Below the pieces are notes generated by a model. The model searched no databases. It saw nothing but the letters and a program-made list of their open reading frames with translations, and was not told the origin of the DNA. Below are positions 53,050-64,000 of a stretch of DNA of 64,000 bases, one piece after another. Position 1 is the first letter of the stretch. The number at the start of each line of letters is the position of its first letter. The stretch is from Anopheles merus (Eukaryota; Arthropoda; Insecta; Diptera; Culicidae): the NCBI RefSeq assembly GCF_017562075.2, contig NC_054081.1:1490834-1554833 (forward strand), read 5' to 3'. The position numbers and the translations under genes are program-made.

Positions 53050-55311
53050 CCAGCCTGGCTCACTGTGTGCGTGTGTTTGTGAGTCTGTTAAGACAGTGTG
53101 CTGCCCCTGCCACCGCACCCCGAACCGTGCACCGCTCGTATCGATCGCGCACACTTGCCCTTTCGTCATCGGTCGTCGTCGTCCGCCTCACTGTGCCCAC
53201 AAGCGTCGGGTGTGCATGTTGTGTGAGTGTGTAGAGCGTTACAGCCAGTTGGCAGCAGCAAGTAAAAGAAAATACGGGAAGCGAGCGAAAGCAAACGTTT
53301 TGGTCGCAGAGAGAAAAAAAAATATTAAAAAGCCTTGCTGCCCAACACCCTCCCCCCCCACTCTGTACATGTGTTTTTCACCGTTTGTAGTGCGATTTTT
53401 ATCGATGTTCGTCGCGTCCCCCGTGTGTCGGTGAATCGCGCGCGCGTGTTCTGTGAAAACGGCTGAGAGAGGTAGTTGACAAAAGAATTAGTGCTATTTT
53501 GTAACGATTTGGTGCCGCCGGGTAGTTATGACTTTTGCAGAACCACTCATCCGCCCTCCCCCACCCCTTCATTTGCTTGGTTTGCCGGAAACTGTCATCG
53601 CGGCGCAATCTTTCTGGTGCGGCTCGCACAGTTCTCCCCCCTATTTTTTCGCCATATCTTACTTGCCCTTCGGTCGCAAACTGTGATACCACTTGTCTAA
53701 CCCCCCGCCGCCCCTTGCACCACACTCTACAACACACTTTACTGTGGGGCGCCCGTTCGGGGAATTGCACGCTGGTTTGTGCGTGTTGGTGCGCGAGTGT
53801 TTTCTTCGCGCGCGCGCGTGTGTGTGTGTTTATGTGCGTTAGTAGTAACGTTTACCTACGAGCGCCCCACTACTAGAACAATACTTTTCAACTTATTTTT
53901 GTTGGAAAGCTAGCAAACAAAAAACAAAAAAGAAGGAAAACCTACTGGTGAGGAACATCTTGAAAAAAAAATCTCTCCCTTTTTCCGTAACGTGCGCCAA
54001 AGGCAGTATCTTTTCTTAACCTTGGGACTTTTTTTATTTTTATTTTCCCTTCCACTTGGATTTCCCGCATCCATGACCCCCCCCCCCCTCCCCGCGTCCT
54101 CTCGATATATCTACAGCATAGATTGCTTTTCCGGCGTGACGAGAAGATCGCCACCGCGGCACCGCTAGATCATCAACACGTTCCGTGTGCATTTGTGTGC
54201 GTATGTGTCGAGAATTTTGTAGCGCATTCTCCAACACACACACACACACACTCACACACACATCGGCACACAGGGTTGCGATCGGCGCTCTTCAGTGCCG
54301 TCGCACGCGCACATTGTAATCTTTCTTTTGTTTGTTTGGTGTTGTTGTTGCTTCTCAAATTAATAACAATAGCAAGGGAAGGCAAACACAAAAGAAAGAA
54401 ATCGAGCGCCCATCCACCCGCGCGCCGTGGCTTTTCCGGCCGGCTTTTCTCCAGACCCCCAGGTTGCCGGGGACGGCCGGAGCCGCCGCTTTGCATTATT
54501 GCGCGTTGGCCGTAAAAAGGGTGTGAAAACCGCGTGCGCACACGACGAGACGTTAGGCCCCGTCCCATGCCAAGGTCTAGTTTGGCTGCGCGAGCGCGCG
54601 CTAGTGTGTGTAGGAGATGCGTACATGTGTCGCACGAATGTGTCAATATGGCGCACGTACGGGGGCAGAAGGGTATTTGTTTATTTCGCGCGCCGCGCGC
54701 AGTGATCTTTCCAGAACGAATGAGGGCGAAAGAAGAATGAGGAAGAGAGCACGAAAACCAACCTTGAAAGAAAAGCGTGAGAGTGTGTGATATGTGTTTT
54801 TTTTGTCATTTTTTTTTGTTTTGTTGCCTTACGTATCGCCGATTCGCCTTTCTTATGCCCCCTCTCCCCATTGCTTGCCTAATCGTGACAAATATCCTCA
54901 CACACACACACACACACACTCTCACGTACACAGCAATGTGACAGCGGCCCGTCGCCCTATCAAACTCGCAGGATCGCCCAATACACCCACGCACGCACGC
55001 ACGCATGGAGTAGAAAGTGACAGCACACAACAATACCGACATGGGTGCGCGCGCGCATACACGCTCACAGGCACGTTTTTTCCTAATCGAAAGTAAAATG
55101 TAGATTTTACGCGCTCATTACAGTGTGTGTGTGTGCGCGCGTGTGTCTCTCTGTGTGTGTGTGGGTGTTTTGGTAGGCGCCGCCACCTCAATCAACCATA
55201 TTGCAACGCAATCCCCGTTTCTATCTTCGCAGCGCGGCGACAGAGCAGGCGAGCAAGAGCCCTCCTTCACATCCGACGTCCATCAAACGGCTCCGGTGTT
55301 CTCTCTTTCTC

Positions 55312-55342
<31 letters not shown>

Positions 55343-55843
55343 TGAAGGAAGTGTTTCAAATGTTTGCTTAAGTGTGCCGCCGCGCCGCAAGTGTATTCAG
55401 TTCAGCTGCCTCGAGTGTACAGATATTTTTTTCCGGCAATAGTAGTAGTAGTATTGGTTCTTTTGTTTTATTTTTGTTTCGTTGTAAATTGCTGCTCTGC
55501 TCGTAAGTGATCTATTTCGCGCATCTCACTGTCGGTGGCGTACGTTCGTGTGCCTGTGTGTGTGTGTATATGGTTTAGCGAGATAAGGTTAGAAATTGAG
55601 AGAGAGAGAGAGAGATAGAGTGAGAGCGAGCGAGTGGGAGAGAAGTAGAGAGGCACAACGTGTGTGTTATCAGCGGCTTCTGCTCCATCGGCGACGCACG
55701 GCGCTGGTGGTTTACACATTTCCACGAATCCACGACGCACGGACGATTGCAGCGCCCGAACGCACACCGAAGCAGTGCGCGCGTGCGTTCGTGCGCTTGT
55801 GTGCGCATCCATACCGCTGTGATCGTTATTGTAGTTGTTGTTG
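53050..55843 (+). other. Candidate long untranslated first exon
   Basis: From the putative start near 53050 to the strong donor TTG|GTAAGTAT at 55844 there is no plausible coding exon on the plus strand. It may be one exon of about 2.8 kb or contain further introns. Composition swings between (CA)n/(GT)n runs (54235-54262, 54898-54920, 55122-55165, 55316-55341), GC-rich stretches and T-rich ones. Short upstream open frames are frequent. Confidence 0.35.
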
Positions 55844-58800
55844 GTAAGTATTGTGCGCGGATGTCATTCTTTTCAAGCTTATTGATTATGCAGCACAGTG
55901 CTGTTGAACTGTTGCGTATGCACGGGTGACGTCATTCAATGGGACAATTGCTTGTTACAGAAAGAGTGTTTTGTTTTGTCCCTTTTTTAGGGTGCTTTGT
56001 GGAACTCTGCACTCAAATAGTTAACAAAAAACACACCACCATATTGTGGTGCGTTTTGTGTTTAGCTCCTATGCTTCGCTTTTCTCAAGCGGCTGTGTCG
56101 TGGTGCGCATCCCATGTGTGCGCTGCTGCGCCTTCGGGAGCACGGGGCGCAAAAGAAGAAACACAGTAAGTTTCCAGGAATACCCGATCAACGATTGCTC
56201 TGCCCTTTCCTGTGCGTCAACCCCCCTTCCCTTCCCCTCCCTCCCTTCTCCAAGCGATCCCGTCCGGTGCGCAGCCCGTTGCGCCTTTAGCGCGCGGCAT
56301 TAATTGCGCCGCGTCGCCAAGGGAGGGTGTGGGTTATTAGTTCGATCCTCAAGAGTGCATGCATGCTTGAGTGTGCTTGTGTGTGTGTGTGTGTGTGTGT
56401 GTATGCGTGGTTCAAGAAGGTCGGTGTCGGGAAAGGGGAGACAAGCGTATTTGATTGTTTGGAATTTTCCAAAAAGTGTTTTTAGAAGGTTTCCCCCCGC
56501 CAGCGCCATCACATGCTCGGTCTTCGGGAAGCGGATGGGCTTGCGGCAGGGAAAATGTATAACAAAATCCTTTCAGTTGAAATTCTACTTAAAAAAAAAT
56601 AACAAAACAATGCCAGCAACACCTAGTCTCTGAGTCTAATTTTGGAGTTTTAGGGATCGACGTTGCAATGGTATAAATGGAAATGATAAACTAATTATTG
56701 AGCTACATTCGTAATGTGTTTGTGGCGCAGTGCTGGCGTCGGCATGTTCGTAATATTTGGTTTGCACTATTGCACTGGTGCAAAAACATTAATTTCTTTT
56801 GTTGCTTTTGACTTTCAAATTTATCGACTTTTTTGATGTCACATTTGCAAGCATGATTTTGGCTGAACGAGGCCGATTTTTCGAGAAAAAGTATGTGTCA
56901 TTTTTTCATTCACTTCGGCAAAATTTAGTCCAGATAATATTATAACATGTTGGAGACAGGGCATCGAAGAAAACCGCATGACGCCTTTCATGACGACGTC
57001 TTATTGTCGATTGTTTTTTTTTTTGATTAGGAAAACTTCAACCCAGTGATAAGAAAACTTAATATTTCCAATTGAAGAAATAATCAGTAAAGCTATCAAT
57101 ACAAGTTGTTAAATACAAGATTAGGCCAAGTGCAAGCAGGTTGAAACATAAAATAAATGTAAAAAATTGGGATCATATGAACAAGAATGGTATTTGTCTC
57201 TGACAGTCCAATATTATTCAAATCAAGCAACAAATCTTACTGGATCCAACTGTTCAAAATCTCTATAAGCAAACCAACCAACCTTATTGGAATTTTGAGT
57301 ACTCGATATACCAGTTGCTTGATTGCAGTTATGTGATAAAACTCCTTTTTTTTAAAAGAATTCTTCGTTTGACGAAGGACCATGGAATAACTATGGCATG
57401 TCTAATGTCATTTTTATGTCATTTGTTACTGTTATCTCTGACATCATTCGAAAAGTAATGTTTTCTTGTTCATTCTAATTGTACTGGTAATCGCCAATAG
57501 GAAAACGTATGTCCTGTCTGTTTAGAGACTGCAGCGCAACCCTTACGCCACGAACAGACGTTGCGAAGCTACTTTTAGAAGACATTATGTTTAATAATTT
57601 TACCGTTCGTTTTGACACTGGCTTTCTTGCCTTAGCAGAGAAGAAACTAAACGATGTAGGCAGTAGTAGCAGCAGTAGTGGCATGAGAGAGTGTGTGCGG
57701 CCTTAAGCGAAAGCCAATCTTGCTGTGGCATCGGCGTAATCCGATACCACGGGCCACATATTCTTCTTTCCTTCTTCCCCTTCCATATTGCCCTGCTACA
57801 CAAAGACACACCATTTTTGGGATAGCCCGCTGATTGACAAAAGAAAAAGAAAACGAAGGAAGAGCAAAACACAGAACCCAAGGAGAGAAACCCTTTTTTT
57901 GTTTATTTCAGTGGTGTGTGTGTGCGTTGTTGATTTCCCTACAGTAGGGTTTCCTTCGTCTGTATTTCTTTTTTTTTGGTCTCCTCCACACCCAATTCTT
58001 CTGATTTTATGACTTTTGTACTGTGTTGTATTCTTCCTTTCGTTCGAGCCTTTCCGTTCGAGAACAGAAGAAATCGGTTTTTATAGCTTTTCCTCCCTGC
58101 AACGTCGATCATCATCTTCGTACTGTTTCGTGTGCGTGTGTGTGTGTGTGTGTGTGTCCCGCACAAGATCACTCTGCCGCTGTGTGCCGTGCCCCTTTGC
58201 CCCGAGACGAGAAGAGAGGTCCTTCACTGCCGATCCTCCTTCTACCAAGCGGGCATTGTTACGGTGTTTGGGTTTTATGTGATTTCTGTTTCCCTTCCTT
58301 TATTGCTAAACTGCCTTTTGGGCTGCGAGAAAGCCTCCTCGAACGGCGCGGGGGACCTTGGGCATGCGGGAATGTTGAAAGTGTGTTGTGCTGCACGTCG
58401 CACGTGCTTTTTCAACAGCGGTTTGGCGCAAGAGATGATGCACTTGGTGTGTTGTTTGGCCACCACCACCACCACCACCACCACCAAACACATGCGGCAC
58501 AAATGTCTTCCCGGGTAATGCACCGGAGGGGAGCGGGCTCGGGGTTTGGCTGTGGCGTGGCTGGCAACCCAGTGGGCGTAAATTGTCAGGTTATTTTAAG
58601 TAAATTTTAATTAAACAACTTCACTAACGCTAATTACAAACCCACTTTATCAAACACATTTTACAATGTTTTCCCATTTTTTTTTTAAATTTTAATTTGA
58701 AATTAAAGGCCAGCACCCGGCCCTTGGCGCGCCCGGTGGCGCGGTTTTCGGTGGAAATGGACGCGGATCCAAACGAGGTTGAACACAAATCGAAGGATCA

Positions 58801-60400
58801 ATGAGAACGCGGCCCGTGGCGGCCGCAAGCCAAGGGGAGAGGGTTCGTCAAACAATCGGTTTCTTTATATCCCGTTCCTTCGTGGCGCCCGTTGACGGAC
58901 TTTACCCGGGTGCCGTTGCCCGACGGGGGCACGCCACAAGTGGTGCGGGTGCGGCAAACGTTCCGCGGGGAGAAGCGATATCCATCAAGCTAGTTGTACG
59001 GTTGTATTTGGTTGAAGCAAAATAACAAAAAACGAACAAACTTTTAAAACATCGTTCCAAGACCTTACCGTTCTGCTTATCTTCTTCGGCGCACTTTCCT
59101 TTGGTCAATCCCTTCTATGGTTGTATTTGTGTTGATGTTGGCTCCCGTTTTGTGTTGCCGTTTTTAATTTTTTTTTTTTAGTGTACGCCTACTGAAAGGA
59201 GGAAATGTAACGTGTGCGCAGAACTGCTTGATCTTGACCTTTTTTTCTGTTGGTCAGGAGTAACCCGGGAACGGTATTAAAGTAAGCAGAAATTGTGTTT
59301 TATATTTTTTTATATTACGCCCCCCCCCCCCTTGTCACAAAGTTTGTTTGAAACGGTTGACAACACACTGACTTGCGGATACTTTTCGCCCGAATGATTA
59401 ATGTCAGGTGACGTTATCCAATTTTTGACAAATTGATAAACGGGATTTAGTTAGACGCGGGTTTAATGAAAGGATTAGTAAAACAAGTTTGTTATCTTTT
59501 TTTTTTTTTTCTACGGTCACGCACAAAGCTGTCGAGGAGTGATGTCGTTGCTGCAAGTCGTATCAAACATCGGAAGTGGCGATCCTTGCTGTACGCGTCC
59601 TGCTGTACTTTGGGCGGTCTCGTGGGGTGCATCCTACAAGCAGTCGTACAATACGATCTGGACTGGCTACCCGGTGGCTTTTGGGTGCACAAATCTGCCA
59701 CAAATAGTTGGCGTAAGCAGGACTCGTGATATGATCCTTGGCTTATGTTTGAGATTCGATAGTAAATTAATTTATATTAGCTCGAATTTTAATATGGAAA
59801 TGAATTAAACTTGCAAGCAGCACAATGCTAGCCGCTACCAAGCCAAGCCGTGCCAAATTAATCTCAGCTAAATGATCACAATCGCTTCAAATCGCTTGGT
59901 AGTACTTGCGTTGTTAAAAACAGTTTGAATGGATCACAATTTTTTATGTCCTAGGTCTAACGATACGCTGTATACGCGCATTGACTTACTGAAATAAAAC
60001 ATTTAAACTATTCGAAGGAGCTGGTGGGCCGTGAACCGTTTCGATTCGCGTGCTGCAAACAGTAGGATGTTTAGTGCAACGGAGACAAATTTCTTTTGAT
60101 TTATGGAAGCGTTTTGAGCACTTGTTTTACACTAGAATTTTCAAATCACTCCATTTGGACACACTTTGAAGCGGTTTAAGTGTGCCTTAAGTGTGAATCG
60201 TTTGAGCATAGCCTGCCTCGGCAATGCAGGACTGACAGGACTACTTCTGTGAATGAATATCAGAGCTATATACCAGTAGATTCAACACTATCATAAAGCA
60301 AGAAAAGTAACAATCACAGCGCCATCGGGCTGAGTTTTGAAGCGTTTTTAGACTAGCGATTGAATGTCTGAAAATATCTTCCACCAGCATAGCAGGATTA
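55844..60400. other. Probable intron or upstream DNA, no coding exon recognised
   Basis: A second good donor (ACACA|GTAAGTTT) lies at 56166, consistent with an alternative exon end. The stretch 56640-57480 is AT-rich; 58461-58490 holds an (ACC)n run. The rest is mixed-composition DNA without conserved-looking frames. Confidence 0.4.
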
Positions 60401-60402
60401 GC

Positions 60403-61075
<673 letters not shown>

Positions 61076-61458
61076 ACATACTTACCTACATACACTCACA
61101 CACACATACACACATACATACATACCCAGCACACTCATTCGTCTAAATTCTTCAGTTTTTCGTGGTCACGGAAAGGCGGAAAAACACCACTCACAGTGAA
61201 ACGTGACGATCGTACATGTGTGTGTGTGTGTTAGAAGGAAAAGGCTCGCGCCGTAGCAAATGTTATTTTCATGCTTGTTGTCAATTTCGCTTACGGGGGC
61301 TGTGTGCTGTTTGTGTGTCAAGTTGTGCCTCTCTCCGGTCGTCCTGCTTTGTCAAGCGTCGGCAATTACGGAATTTGTCCTGGCTCCTGGTAAACAACAA
61401 GGAGGGGGTGGGGAGGAGAGAGTGGGAATGCACAGGAGCAGCCCTTCACGCTCGTTAG

Positions 61459-61736
<278 letters not shown>

Positions 61737-62199
61737 TTTTCCTTTTTTTTCCTACTACACATGTATTGTGGACACTTGAGCTGCACTTTTACAGCAACTG
61801 CCCAGTACGTGGTTGACGAGTTTTCCACTCGGATGGGGAACATCCCTTTGCCCGAAGAGGAAGTGACTGTTTTTCCCTTATTCCATCCCCTCCCCTCCAC
61901 CCCACTCCTTTATCGCTTTGCTCGAGGCGGAAGGAGCAGAAACTACAAATAAAAAGCGCTGCGAACAGAAAACAAAGCTCGCCCGGGACCGGTTTAAATT
62001 ATTAATGACGCATTCACTAAAAAGCCACTATATTTGCTCTTCGCTTTTCCAGCATTGCCCACTACATCGTTTCTGCCCCTCCGGTTTTGTGTTGCTCTTC
62101 CTTCATCGCCTCCTCCCCGGATCGTTACATCCTTCCCGGCATTCCTGTTAACATGGTTCTAAAAATAATGCTCGAGCTCCGTTCTCTCTCTCTCTCTCA

Positions 62200-62233
<34 letters not shown>

Positions 62234-62481
62234 CGCTCTCTCTCTCGCTCTCTCTTGTGCGAAAGAGGCTCTCATTCGCACGAGCCTCGAATCGGCAGCG
62301 GCGGCGCCAAGCCCTTGGCCGGTGTCTATCCTGGTTTGTGCGGCGCGTCCTTTTGACCGATTTCCCATTTTCCCAGCCCAGCAGCGCTGCGAGAGTGCCC
62401 ACCCGTACCCTCACGGTGCCCCCTCACCCGTGCTCCATTCTCAGCCGGTCGGTCGCTCATTGCACTCTCACTCTCTCACAG

Positions 62482-62498
62482 GACGACGATGCTCCGAA
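62482..62498 (+). other. Candidate 17-nt microexon
   Basis: GACGACGATGCTCCGAA is bracketed by a strong acceptor (CACTCTCTCACAG) and a strong donor (GTAAGTCC). It contains ATG (62489-62491) and would leave the frame ATG CTC CGA A| in phase 1. If real it could carry a translation start for the right-hand gene. Confidence 0.35.
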
Positions 62499-62781
62499 GT
62501 AAGTCCTCCGCTGCTCCGGTTGCGAATAGCAACAGGCGTTTTTACAGCTTCTCGCAGCCTACCCTCCCCCCCCCCCCCTCTACCCTTCGCTGAAAACATC
62601 AATTCAGAATTTCGAACTCAATGGCACACCTTCTTCCCGCACGACGCGGACCCCGCCAAGCTCCTTCGAACGAGCGGGAAAGCCCGGGAAATTGAGCGCG
62701 CGCCCGCTTTTGTAAAGCCATCTCCGGGAAAAAAAACCCCTCCCACCCCAAGCCACTGTTGTGAGTGTTTTTCTTGCTGCT

Positions 62782-62783
62782 GC

Positions 62784-62817
<34 letters not shown>

Positions 62818-62819
62818 GG
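62782..62819. repeat. (TTG)n microsatellite
   Basis: About twelve GTT/TTG repeats in a row. Confidence 0.9.
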
Positions 62820-63102
62820 TGTGTACTTTCCGGTTGGAAGTAAGCTCCCGGATCTGGAGGAAGATGTTATTTTAATGGCACAGGAGGGGGAAGTGATTTG
62901 ACATTTCCTTTCCCTCGTCCTGGTGTCGTGTGGATTTTTTTTTTCTTCCATTTTTATATCCTTCTTTTGATTCGCGGTTTTGTTTTGTTTTTTTTTCTGC
63001 AATCACTGATCATAATTTGTTTAGTTTTGTTTCGTTCCTCCTTCACGCTCCTTCTTTCCCCACTGCCCAATCGTGCTCGAAAAGGGACCCAAAACAATGA
63101 TA

Positions 63103-63343
63103 CAGAGTGTTTCAGGGGTTCTCATAGTTGTGGGACTCTCCTTGACTTTTTCTTATGGGAAGTGAACATCAAATTGGTAATTGAACTCTATGGTACCCTG
63201 TTTGGACAGGCTCCTTGGAAAATCCTATTGGATTTGTCCAACAAGGATGCTATAGAGTCCAATTCCCCTTACATTACGTTCATTTCGTGGAAGAAAGACT
63301 CAATAAAGTGTCCCACAGCTATGAGAACTTTCGGAAAACCCTG
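63103..63343. mobile_element. 241-bp MITE with TA target duplication (mariner/Tc1-like)
   Basis: The left end CAGAGTGTTTCAGGGGTTCT and the right end (reverse complement CAGGGTTTTCCGAAAGTTCT) continue as matching inverted repeats for about 45 bases (both then read CATAG(T/C)TGTGGGAC). The element is flanked by TA on each side (63101-63102 and 63344-63345). The interior is non-coding and carries its own inverted motif (TTGGACAGG / ATTTGTCCAA). Confidence 0.8.
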
Positions 63344-64000
63344 TAACGAGCGAAGAAGGAGAGCACTAGAGAGGGTGTGGGGGCAGGCACTACACACCTG
63401 GGCGCTCGCTAATTGCTACTTTTCTTTCGACGAAGCTGCGCCTCTTCCTTTTTCTCTCTCTCTCTTTCTCTTCACTTACTTTTGGCGCGTGCTTTGGGGG
63501 GGGGGGGGGGGAAACCCCACCCCGAGCTGGAGCCGGAAAAACCAACCCTAATTTGGTGGCGCGCTCTGCCTTTACTACTCCCGTTGGTCGTCCCCATCAT
63601 GAAGTTAAATTAATCGCCATGGCGCCGGCGACAAAGATTGGTCAAAATTTAATGCCTCCTGCCGTCCAGAGTTGAAACAAGAGCCAGAGTGAAATGAATT
63701 AATTGTTTGCTTTTTGCCCCGGATGAGTGGCACGGTTGTTTTAGTTAGCCGAAATGAAAACGCAGAAAAGTCGGGAAAACCAACATCAAATAATAAATTC
63801 GTAGGCAGCAGCAGCAGCAGCACAGGTAGGGCAGAGGCGCAGCGTTTTCATTAATTGCTGCCGGGTTATTTATTTATTTACTTATACCCCCTCGCTCCAC
63901 ATTTTGTTATGGTTGACCGAACCATTCGGGCGTTTTGTTGCACTTTGGGACGGTTGTTTTCTTTTTGGAGCGGGTTTTTCCGTCCCCACACCGCTAAGGG

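Larger units (their letters stand above)
61740..64000. other. Non-coding right end of the window
   Basis: It contains a GA/CT-rich run at 62177-62250, the candidate 17-nt exon at 62482-62498, a (TTG)n run at 62782-62819, a 241-bp MITE at 63103-63343 and a (GCA)n run near 63806-63821. No coding exon was found. It is probably intronic for the gene started at about 53050. Confidence 0.45.

Noticed and set aside
58023..58610. 195-residue plus-strand frame with Cys-Val and His tracts
   Set aside because: Composition is driven by (GT)n and (ACC)n runs, and no domain or splice support was seen.

Overview
This window looks like nuclear DNA of a mosquito, most likely Anopheles. The genes are split by short GT-AG introns, the coding exons are GC-rich with C/G-ending codons, and the intergenic DNA is AT-rich and crowded with (CA)n/(GT)n/(CT)n microsatellites. 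There are copies of a tRNA-derived SINE of the kind found in Anopheles genomes, and every recognisable protein is of insect type. There is no operon structure. The species call is inference.

Layout. At the left (about 2.4-9.0 kb) two paralogous membrane di-iron hydroxylases of the FAXDC2/sterol-desaturase family stand head to head, one on each strand. They are followed by a mucin-like, Thr-rich single-pass membrane protein (12.0-12.9 kb, minus), a short one-BIR plus RING inhibitor-of-apoptosis protein (16.7-17.2 kb, plus) and a C2-cap HAD phosphatase of the PGP/PDXP type (19.2-20.2 kb, minus). An anoctamin (TMEM16) gene runs on the minus strand from 21.3 kb to at least 29.25 kb; I can place its splice junctions and two alternative N-terminal exons. 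Further right, on the plus strand, are a 74-residue single-pass membrane protein (36.8-37.1 kb), an SLC25A42-like mitochondrial carrier with a GC-AG intron (43.6-44.9 kb) and a ULK3-like kinase with two MIT domains (47.6-49.2 kb). The last 11 kb (53-64 kb) hold a TATA promoter and what appear to be long untranslated exons and introns of a gene whose coding part lies beyond the right edge.

The genes are functionally unrelated neighbours, apart from the hydroxylase pair. The intergenic DNA holds the less ordinary content: a nested transposon block at 50.3-52.4 kb (a hAT-like element with a clean 8-bp target duplication, an inverted 18-bp minisatellite inside it, and copies of a second terminal-inverted-repeat family in and around it), several other MITEs, two dead non-LTR retrotransposon fragments, five blocks of a degenerate GATTCCGGA repeat, and a facing pair of very long (CA)n and (TG)n arrays at 60.4-61.7 kb.

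Gene names come from protein motifs read by eye, and exon limits from splice consensus and reading phase. No alignment or database search was run.
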